Positions 26,073 through 33,358 of a stretch of DNA of 53,519 nucleotides are shown here, piece by piece (position 1 is the first letter of the stretch; each line of letters opens with the position of its first letter). Below the pieces are notes generated by a model that saw only the letters and a list, made by a program, of their open reading frames with translations, ran no database searches and was not told the origin of the DNA. Location of the stretch: assembly GCA_016930875.1 (NCBI GenBank), contig JAFGFW010000191.1, positions 1 through 53,519 on the forward strand, read 5' to 3'. The translations under genes and the position numbers were made by a program. Origin of the DNA: Deltaproteobacteria bacterium. GTDB taxonomy: Bacteria > Desulfobacterota > Desulfobacteria > Desulfobacterales > C00003060.

Positions 26073-26148
26073 ACCACGAAAGCACGAGATGACGAAAGCA
26101 CGAAGAAAGAATTTCCGTAGAGATTTCGTGTTTTCGTGCTTTCGTGGT
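26073..26148. repeat. Palindromic repeat (ACCACGAAAGCA type), copy 2
   Basis: ACCACGAAAGCACGA (26073-26087) is a perfect inverted match of TCGTGCTTTCGTGGT (26134-26148). It is the same family as 17001-17109. It lies in the 185-base gap between permease 2 and PEP-synthase-like protein 2 and might shape their relative expression. Confidence 0.7.
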
Positions 26149-26209
26149 TAGTTTTGTTTCCCCTTTTTGTTTCCGGTGTTTCCCAGTTAAGGTTTTATGA
26201 GGTAGCGTC

Positions 26210-28813
26210 GTGTTTGGATTGACACGATTAGTCAAGAAAGTTGTAAAAGGAGCGGGTAAGCGAGAGCCCCAGGAAGCGCCGGAAGAACTGCGCTCCATGT
26301 TTAAGGCGAGATATTGGAACTTTAAGGCCCTCTTAAACGCCAATAATACGGCGCTCCATATCATGTCCGACATGGAACACGCCCTTCGCGGGAGCCACAG
26401 CTTTGGCATGGCCTTTGTTCGCGCTAACTGCACCGCTGTTTCAGTCAATGTGTATAAGATAATTCAGAACATGAACGAGATCTCCTCCAACCGCTATGAG
26501 GCCCTTTATGAGGCTTTTGCGGAAATCGAGAACGGCGTCAAACAGATCCTGGAAGAGCGCAAGGAATTCGGACAGGGCGAACTGATCCTGCCTCTTGAGG
26601 CCGTAAACAAGGATATGGCCGATCATGTCGGCGGAAAGATGGCGAATTTGGGGGAAATCCTGAATCGGGTCAGCCTTTCGGTGCCGGAAGGCTTTGTTAT
26701 CACGGCCTCTGCGTATGATCTGTTCCTCAAACACAGTAACCTCCAAGAAGAAATCAACCGGCGGATTCAGCCTCTGGATCTTGAAGATATGGAGATGCTG
26801 CACAAGGCAAGCGCTGATATTCAGCAGTTTATTATTCAATCGCAATTGCCGGATGAGCTTGAAGAGGCGATCGTTTCCGCATACAAGGACCTTGAAGAGA
26901 AAACAGAAAAAGGCGTAAATGTCTCCTTGCGCAGCAGCGCCATGGGAGAGGATACGGAAAAGGCCTCTTTCGCGGGTCAGTATCGCTCCGAGCTTAATGT
27001 GAACCAGGAGTTTTTGGCCTACACATTTAAGGAGATTCTGGCAAGCAAATACACCCCCCAGGCCCTTACGTACCGTTTGAGCATGGGCTTTCGAGATGAA
27101 GACATAGCCATGTGTGTGGGCTGCATGGCAATGGTTGGCGCTGTTTCAAGCGGAGTGATGTATTCCCGTGATCCGAGCAATATTCGCAACAACGTGGTTA
27201 TCATCAACGCGGTCTGGGGCCTTGCCAAATCGGTCGTGGACGGCACCGCATCCCCGGACCTTCTTGTGGTTTCAAAGGGACAACCGGGTGAGATCCTAAA
27301 AAAGGAGATTCACAGGAAAGAGCAAAAATTCGTGTGTTTTGCCGAAGAAGGGGTTTGCCGTATGGAGTTGACAGGTGATGAGAGGGACGATCCTTCTATC
27401 ACTGATGATCAGGCAGTATCCCTCGCCGGGTTGGCTTGTCGTCTTGAAGACCACTATGGATGCCCTCAGGACATTGAGTGGGCCGTTGAGAAGGACGGTG
27501 TCATCAGAATACTGCAAAGCCGACCGTTGAGACAGATGGATACAGAAACAAAAGGTGTGGAAGAAGGGCCGGGTTTCAAAATACAGGAGCCCGTTGTCTT
27601 GCAAGGTGGTGTGACGGCCAGCCCGGGGGTTGCCTGCGGGCCTGCCTTTCTGGTGGATACCACTGTGGATCTGCTCCAGTTTCCTGCTGGAGCGGTATTG
27701 GTAGCGCAGCATTCTTTACCCCAATGGGCCACGCTCTTGAACCGGGCAGCAGCAGTGGTAACGGATCGAGGGGGTGTCACGGGACATCTGGCGACTGTTT
27801 CAAGAGAGTTCAGTGTTCCGGCCCTTTTCGACACCCTTGAGGCCACGGGCAAGATTCAACATGGCGATATCATAACGGTTGATGCAGACGGCCGGAAGGT
27901 CTATGAAGGAAGGGTCGAATGCCTGCTTGAAGAGGCCTCGGTTGAAAGAGCGAGCCTGATGAAAGGAAGTCCTGTTTACCATATTCTGGAAAAGGCCCTT
28001 GAGTATGTTGTGCCCCTGAACCTGATTGATCCGGATGGCGATGATTTCAACCCAAAGGGGTGCCGGACTTATCACGACATTACCCGCTTCTGCCACGAAA
28101 AATCCGTAAAGGAGATGTTCAGCTTTGGCAAGGACCACCGTTTTTCAGAGCGAGCCAGTAAGCAACTGGTCTATAAGGTCCCAATGCAGTGGTGGATAAT
28201 CGACCTTGAGGACGGGTTTAAAGAACCGGTTGAGGGTGACAAGGTTAAACTGGAACAGATCGCGTCCATTCCCATGCTGGCCATCTGGGAGGGGACCATC
28301 GCCATACCATGGGAAGGCCCGCCTGCGGTTGACACAAAGGGGTTGTTCTCAGTCATGTTCTCTTCGACCATGGACCCGAGCCTGACTGCCGGGGGTAAAT
28401 CTCGTTATAGTGAAAAGAACTATTTCATGATTTCCAAACATTTTTGCAACTTGACCTCTCGTTTGGGATATCACTTCTCAACCGTTGAGTCATTTGTGGG
28501 TGAGAGGCCCAAAGAGAACTATGTGAGCTTCAATTTTAAGGGGGGGGCCGCTGACTTCAACAGGAGGCTGAGGAGGATCAAATTTATCGGAGCAATCCTG
28601 GAGAAATTTGATTTCCGGGTCGAGATCAGTGAAGACGCTATCACTGCGAGGATAGAGGAATATGATCAGGACTTCATGATAGAGCGGCTCAAGGTGCTCG
28701 GATATTTGACCATCCATACCAGACAGCTCGATATGATCATGGCCAACGATGCCAGGGTCATTCACTATATGGACAAGATGATAAAGGATATCAATTCCTT
28801 TGTTTCGGTGTAA
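26210..28813 (+). CDS. PEP-synthase-like phospho-histidine protein 2 without PEP barrel
   Basis: An 867-residue paralog of the protein at 17162. Same order: N-terminal helical domain (30-115), ATP-grasp domain (about 130-440) with HVGGKMANLGE, SLRSSAMGEDTEKASFAGQY, SSGVMYSRDP, NAVWGLAKSVVDGTASPD and QDIEWAVE...LQSRPLR, phospho-histidine domain (about 455-570) with H526 in RGGVTGHLATVSREFSVPAL, and the novel C-terminal domain (580-867) ending GFDFR-like EKFDFRVEIS and IHTRQLDMI. The start is GTG at 26210 with GAGGT upstream. It lies 15 bases before a Cache kinase and heads a string of two kinase/receiver pairs. Role proposed: ATP-driven histidine phosphorylation feeding or sensing the signalling genes; the acceptor is unknown. 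Confidence 0.85.
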   Translation: MFGLTRLVKKVVKGAGKREPQEAPEELRSMFKARYWNFKALLNANNTALHIMSDMEHALRGSHSFGMAFVRANCTAVSVNVYKIIQNMNEISSNRYEALYEAFAEIENGVKQILEERKEFGQGELILPLEAVNKDMADHVGGKMANLGEILNRVSLSVPEGFVITASAYDLFLKHSNLQEEINRRIQPLDLEDMEMLHKASADIQQFIIQSQLPDELEEAIVSAYKDLEEKTEKGVNVSLRSSAMGEDTEKASFAGQYRSELNVNQEFLAYTFKEILASKYTPQALTYRLSMGFRDEDIAMCVGCMAMVGAVSSGVMYSRDPSNIRNNVVIINAVWGLAKSVVDGTASPDLLVVSKGQPGEILKKEIHRKEQKFVCFAEEGVCRMELTGDERDDPSITDDQAVSLAGLACRLEDHYGCPQDIEWAVEKDGVIRILQSRPLRQMDTETKGVEEGPGFKIQEPVVLQGGVTASPGVACGPAFLVDTTVDLLQFPAGAVLVAQHSLPQWATLLNRAAAVVTDRGGVTGHLATVSREFSVPALFDTLEATGKIQHGDIITVDADGRKVYEGRVECLLEEASVERASLMKGSPVYHILEKALEYVVPLNLIDPDGDDFNPKGCRTYHDITRFCHEKSVKEMFSFGKDHRFSERASKQLVYKVPMQWWIIDLEDGFKEPVEGDKVKLEQIASIPMLAIWEGTIAIPWEGPPAVDTKGLFSVMFSSTMDPSLTAGGKSRYSEKNYFMISKHFCNLTSRLGYHFSTVESFVGERPKENYVSFNFKGGAADFNRRLRRIKFIGAILEKFDFRVEISEDAITARIEEYDQDFMIERLKVLGYLTIHTRQLDMIMANDARVIHYMDKMIKDINSFVSV

Positions 28814-28828
28814 TCCGGGATTATCTGA

Positions 28829-30484
28829 ATGGAAGAAAAGGACTACAACAAATTACGGTGGAAGATAATCTTTACAACGCTATGCTTTTCGCTGATCCCT
28901 CTTTTTGCCTTGGGGTTCAGCATCTATCATCAGTTCAGTGTCTCTTACACGGCCAAGATCAGGGAAGACCTCAGGACCCTGGCGGAAAACAGGCGAAGCG
29001 CCATTGATCTTTTTTTTAGCGAACGTATCTCCCAGCTTACGACGCTGGCCTATACCCATTCTTTTGACCAACTAAAAGAAGAAGGCTATCTGGATAAAGT
29101 CTTTAATATCATTCAAACGCGCTCAAAGGCCTTCGTAGACCTCGGGGTGATTGGTCAAGACGGGAACCATGTGGCTTATTCGGGACCTTATGAGTTGAAA
29201 GGAGTCAATTATAAGAAAGAGGCGTGGTTTGCTGCGGTCATGTCACGAGGTGTGCATATAAGTGATGTCTTCATGGGGTTTCGAAAGTTTCCGCACTTTG
29301 TCATCGCGGTAATGCGCCGCGAAGGAAGCCAGTCTTGGATTCTTCGCGCCACCATCGATACATACATTTTTGACGCCATGGTGAGGGCGGCACAGGTTGG
29401 CAAAGCGGGGGACGCTTTTGTTATCAACCGGCATAATATGTTGCAGACCGCCCCCCGGTTTAGCGATGAACTCCTTGGAAAGGCGGATTGCCCTGATTTC
29501 TCGGCATCATTCGGCACCTCTGTTGAGGAGATTGAGTGGAATGGCGAGAAGACTCTCTTCGCCACAACCGCGATTGCAGATAATAAATGGCTGCTGGTCA
29601 TCAAGGAAGATCCCCGGGAAGCGCTGACCCCCCTTCTTAGGGCGAGGTATATGGCAATCTGGATTTTCATTGCCGGCGCCTCGATTATTGTGCTCGGCAC
29701 TATCCTTGTCGCCCGCGCGACGATAGCCCGCCTGATACAGACCGACCGCGAGAAGGCAGTGTTGAACGCCAGCCTGGTTCAATCGAGCAAGATGGCTGCC
29801 TTAGGAAAGTTGGCTGCAGGGATTGCCCACGAGGTGAACAATCCCCTAGCCGTCATCAAAGAAAAAGCAGGCTGGATAATGGATCTTCTTGAAGTGGAAG
29901 ACATCGCAAAAAGTGTGAATTATAAGGAGGTTAAAGCTGCTATCCGCAAGATTGACCAACATGTCGAACGAGCAAAGAAGGTTACGCACCGCCTATTAGG
30001 CTTTGGGCGACGCATGGAACCGGTCCATGAGACTGTAGATATCAATAAGACCCTGAACGAGACCATCGAGTTTTTTGAAAATGAGGCCCATTACCGGAAT
30101 ATTGATGTCAAGACCGACTATCTTGAAAACCTTCCACTAACGACAAGCGACTCTGGCCAACTCCAGCAGGTCTTTCTCAATATCTTTGATAACGCCATCG
30201 ATGCTATTGGCAAGAACGGTGAGATTGATGTCAAAACGGGTCTTGTTTCTAATGATAACGAGATTGCAATTACGATTTCGGATAGCGGTCCAGGTATTCC
30301 CGGAGAGACGCTAGATAGAATCTTTGATCCTTTTTTCACGACGAAAAAAGTTGGAGATGCAACCGGGCTGGGGCTGTCCATAAGCTACGGCATTATAGAG
30401 AAACTGGGCGGAAGGATTACAGTGGAAAGCAAGGAGGGACACGGGACCACCTTTACGGTCTATTTGCCAACACGAGAGAGATAG
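28829..30484 (+). CDS. Cache-domain histidine kinase A
   Basis: A 551-residue kinase: TM1 (about 12-34), periplasmic Cache sensor (about 40-270) with YSGPYELKGVNYKKEAWF and HISDVFMGFRKFPHFVIAV, TM2 (about 273-298), dimerisation helix with H334 (GIAHEVNNPLAVI) and ATPase domain (NIFDNAIDAI, DSGPGI, TGLGL). There is no PAS and no clear HAMP. The G2 loop reads KKVGDATGLGL, with Ala in place of the usual Gly. It is followed 12 bases later by its receiver (30497). Kinase B at 30952 is a tandem duplicate. The sensor is of a kind that often sees carboxylates or amino acids; the ligand is unknown. Confidence 0.9.
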   Translation: MEEKDYNKLRWKIIFTTLCFSLIPLFALGFSIYHQFSVSYTAKIREDLRTLAENRRSAIDLFFSERISQLTTLAYTHSFDQLKEEGYLDKVFNIIQTRSKAFVDLGVIGQDGNHVAYSGPYELKGVNYKKEAWFAAVMSRGVHISDVFMGFRKFPHFVIAVMRREGSQSWILRATIDTYIFDAMVRAAQVGKAGDAFVINRHNMLQTAPRFSDELLGKADCPDFSASFGTSVEEIEWNGEKTLFATTAIADNKWLLVIKEDPREALTPLLRARYMAIWIFIAGASIIVLGTILVARATIARLIQTDREKAVLNASLVQSSKMAALGKLAAGIAHEVNNPLAVIKEKAGWIMDLLEVEDIAKSVNYKEVKAAIRKIDQHVERAKKVTHRLLGFGRRMEPVHETVDINKTLNETIEFFENEAHYRNIDVKTDYLENLPLTTSDSGQLQQVFLNIFDNAIDAIGKNGEIDVKTGLVSNDNEIAITISDSGPGIPGETLDRIFDPFFTTKKVGDATGLGLSISYGIIEKLGGRITVESKEGHGTTFTVYLPTRER

Positions 30485-30496
30485 GGAGACAAGGGT

Positions 30497-30916
30497 ATGA
30501 ATGAGTTTAGTGTTTTGGTTGTCGATGATGAGGATGATTTTCGCGAAACTTTTGTAAAACGGCTTAAGAGGAGAAACCTCGATGTTTCGGGTGTAGAAAG
30601 CGGTGAAAAGGCCCTCGAACTTCTGGACGAAAATCCCTTTGATGTTGTTATCCTTGATGTCAAGATGCCGGGCATGGATGGAGTGGATGTCCTGCGGGAA
30701 ATGAAGAAAAAGAGACCCCTCACGGAGGTTATCATGCTCACCGGCCATGCTTCGGTTGAGTCAGGAATTGAGGGGATGAAGCTTGGGGCATTCGACTACA
30801 TCATGAAACCGGCAGATATCAATGAGTTGATGGACAAGATGCGGCAAGCATACGAAAGGAAATCCATTCATGAAGAAAAGATTCGCCAGGCCAAGATGAA
30901 GGAACTGACGGATTAG
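30497..30916 (+). CDS. Single-domain response regulator A
   Basis: A 139-residue receiver with D10/D11, phospho-acceptor D54 (LDVKMPGMDG), the MLTGHAS strand and the late lysine in IMKPAD. A short charged tail (RKSIHEEKIRQAKMKEL) follows. No DNA-binding or enzymatic output. It lies between kinases A and B; a paralog follows kinase B. Receivers of this class often shuttle phosphate or bind a target protein directly; the neighbouring PEP-synthase-like protein is one possible target (inference). Confidence 0.9.
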   Translation: MNEFSVLVVDDEDDFRETFVKRLKRRNLDVSGVESGEKALELLDENPFDVVILDVKMPGMDGVDVLREMKKKRPLTEVIMLTGHASVESGIEGMKLGAFDYIMKPADINELMDKMRQAYERKSIHEEKIRQAKMKELTD

Positions 30917-30951
30917 CCTGCACGGTTTTCTTAACAACAAGGAGGAACCGG

Positions 30952-32637
30952 ATGGCCAAAAAGGGAAGGCACTCGTACCGAGGCCTGCGCCAGTATATCA
31001 CGATCATTCTGTTCGTAGCGGCGGCCATACCGATGGCGGTCACCGGCGGAAGCATCTATTACGAATACCGAGCTTCCATCAGAGAGAAGGTGACAACGCA
31101 GCTAGAAGGTATAGTGATTTTCCACAAGGAATCGATTGAGCGTTTCCTGGAGGAGATCACTGCTGCCATGATGGTAACAACGCAGCTTAAACCCTTTGAT
31201 AAGACGGTCCAAAGTGATGTTTTGCAAGAAGTATTTAATAGCCTGCAAAGACAGTACAAACATGCCTTTGGGGATATAGGGGTCATAGACTCAAAAGCGA
31301 CCCATTTAGCCTACATAGGAGCCTATGATTTGCTTGGCAAGAATTACAGCGATGCCCCCTGGTTTAAAGAGGTGATGGAAAAGAGGGTGTTTGTAAGTGA
31401 TGTCTTCCTTGGTTTCCGGCGACTTCCGCATCTTATCGTTGCCGTCAGGCAGGGAGATGGGAAAAATAGCTGGATCTTGAGGGCTACGGTGGACGCGGCC
31501 AGATTCGGTTCCGTTGTGGAGAATGTCCGGCTTGGACACACCGGACAGGCATTTATCGTGAACAAGGAGGGCTACTATCAGACCAGGCCCAGGACGGGCG
31601 GTTATGTTATGGAGAAAAGCGAACCGGGTGATTTGGAACTGAAACCGTTTGATGGCGTCAATTTTTGGGAAGTCCAGGGCAAAAAAGGACAGAAAGTTCT
31701 CCGGGCCAAAACCTGGATGAAAGACAACAACTGGCTCTTGGTTGTACAACAGGATGTTGATGAAGCCTTTGCCGAACTCTATACGACGAGAAACGCAGCC
31801 ATCCTGATGTTTATCCTTGGGGGCATTTTGGTTGCCGTGGTCACTTTTTTTACCACCAGGCTTTTGGTGCGCAAGATAGAAAGGGCTGATGAAGAAAAGA
31901 GTGTTCTTGATGAGCAACTTATCCAGTCTCAGAAACTCGCATCCGTTGGTAAGCTTTCTGCCGGAATCGCCCATGAAATAAACAATCCCTTGGCCATAAT
32001 CGGGGAAGAGGCTGGATGGATGCAGGATCTCTTGAAGCGGGATAGCCTGAAAGGCTTAAGAGAAATGGACGATTTCAAAGATTCGCTGCGAGAAATTGCC
32101 CAGCAGGCCGGCCGGTGCAAGGAAATCACGCACAAATTATTAAGCTTTGCACGCAAGATGAAGTCTGTCATTAAAGATGTGAACATAAACGAATTGGTTG
32201 AAGACGTCATTGGCATGGTGGGCAGGGATGCAGCGCTTAGCAACATAAAAATCGTCAGAGAGTACAATGCACACTTGCCTCTTATGTACAGCGATCCTTC
32301 CCAGTTGCGGCAGGTGTTCTTGAACGTGATCAACAACGCAAGGGACGCTATTGAGGGCGGGGGTGAAATCAAGATTGAAACAGGAATAGGCGAGGGCGAT
32401 ACAATCAGCATCAAAATAAGCGATACGGGCCCCGGCATACCTAAAGCGAACATGGGTAAGATTTTTGACCCGTTTTATACGACAAAACCTCCGGGCAAGG
32501 GGACCGGGTTGGGGCTTTCCATCTGTCACGGGATCATTGAAAAATTGGGAGGGGATATTTCTGTCGCCAGTGATGTGGGCAAGGGGACGACTTTCACCAT
32601 CAATCTCCCCTTAGAACTAAAGAGAGGAGGGATCTAG
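30952..32637 (+). CDS. Cache-domain histidine kinase B
   Basis: A 561-residue duplicate of kinase A with the same plan: TM1 (about 14-34), Cache sensor (about 40-275) with YIGAYDLLGKNYSDAPWF and FVSDVFLGFRRLPHLIVAV, TM2 (about 281-304), H341 (GIAHEINNPLAII) and the ATPase domain (NVINNARDAI, DTGPGI, GTGLGL). The two sensors differ enough to recognise different ligands or ranges. AAGGAGGA precedes the ATG. Its own receiver starts 2 bases after its stop codon. Confidence 0.9.
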   Translation: MAKKGRHSYRGLRQYITIILFVAAAIPMAVTGGSIYYEYRASIREKVTTQLEGIVIFHKESIERFLEEITAAMMVTTQLKPFDKTVQSDVLQEVFNSLQRQYKHAFGDIGVIDSKATHLAYIGAYDLLGKNYSDAPWFKEVMEKRVFVSDVFLGFRRLPHLIVAVRQGDGKNSWILRATVDAARFGSVVENVRLGHTGQAFIVNKEGYYQTRPRTGGYVMEKSEPGDLELKPFDGVNFWEVQGKKGQKVLRAKTWMKDNNWLLVVQQDVDEAFAELYTTRNAAILMFILGGILVAVVTFFTTRLLVRKIERADEEKSVLDEQLIQSQKLASVGKLSAGIAHEINNPLAIIGEEAGWMQDLLKRDSLKGLREMDDFKDSLREIAQQAGRCKEITHKLLSFARKMKSVIKDVNINELVEDVIGMVGRDAALSNIKIVREYNAHLPLMYSDPSQLRQVFLNVINNARDAIEGGGEIKIETGIGEGDTISIKISDTGPGIPKANMGKIFDPFYTTKPPGKGTGLGLSICHGIIEKLGGDISVASDVGKGTTFTINLPLELKRGGI

Positions 32638-32639
32638 AA

Positions 32640-33071
32640 ATGCCAAAACCTAGGATATTAATCGTGGATGACGAGGAAAGATTTGTAAAGACCCTGACAA
32701 AGCGCTTGACCGAAAGGGGATTAGACGTATTTGGTGTGTACAGCGGAAGGGGGGCAATAGAAGAGGTAAGAAACAACCCTTATGATGTGGTCATCCTGGA
32801 TGTCAGAATGCCTGGTTTGGACGGCATAGAAACCTTGCGCGAGTTAAAGAAAATCGATCCCGGAATTGAGGTTCTCATGCTTACGGGGCATGCCTCGGTT
32901 GATTCGGCAGTGGAGGGAATGAGATTGGGGGCCCACGAGTACCTGATGAAGCCGTGCGATATCGAGGAATTAATGGAGAAGATTGATGCGGCCTATGAAT
33001 TGAAGCAAACCAGGGACGACAGAATCCGCCAGGCAGAAGCGAGAAGGATAGTTGATAGAAGTCCGGGGTAG
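32640..33071 (+). CDS. Single-domain response regulator B
   Basis: A 143-residue receiver paralogous to the one at 30497: D10/D11, phospho-acceptor D54 (LDVRMPGLDG), MLTGHAS, LMKPCD lysine and a charged tail. The shared tail (D-R-I-R-Q-A-E-A-R-R) with regulator A supports a tandem duplication of the kinase/receiver pair. Last gene of this plus-strand run; repeats and a GC hairpin follow before the convergent gene at 33359. Confidence 0.9.
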   Translation: MPKPRILIVDDEERFVKTLTKRLTERGLDVFGVYSGRGAIEEVRNNPYDVVILDVRMPGLDGIETLRELKKIDPGIEVLMLTGHASVDSAVEGMRLGAHEYLMKPCDIEELMEKIDAAYELKQTRDDRIRQAEARRIVDRSPG

Positions 33072-33283
33072 AAAGAGAAATGCGCTAAAATGCCTAAAAT
33101 AAAGAGAACAGTTCGTACTTCAACAGCACGCTTTAAGTCCCGCCTTACCTCTACCTCAACGAGAGCGATGGCCGGCACATCCCTAACTTTGATGTACTCG
33201 CAAGAAGTCGAACTCAGTGAATCTGTCATGTTACAGGGTAAGGATTTCTCGCTTTCAGCCGTCGTAGCCGAGGCTACTATGGC

Positions 33284-33322
33284 GAAGTCGGCTCGCTCGA
33301 AATGACCCCGCCGCTGGCGGGG
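33284..33322. repeat. Partial palindromic repeat and GC-rich hairpin between convergent genes
   Basis: GAAGTCGGCTCGCTCGAAATGAC resembles one arm of the TTCGAGCGAAGCGAG repeats seen at 3798 and 14621. It runs into CCCCGCCGCTGGCGGGG, a short strong hairpin that could terminate transcription from both sides. The rest of 33072-33358 shows no gene with support. Confidence 0.5.
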
Positions 33323-33358
33323 GGTGAGGCATCTTACGAAACCATCAAGGCATTTTTT

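Noticed and set aside
29209-29700. 163-codon minus-strand open frame inside kinase A
   Set aside because: Antisense shadow of a well-supported kinase; Ser/Ala/Pro-rich with no domain.
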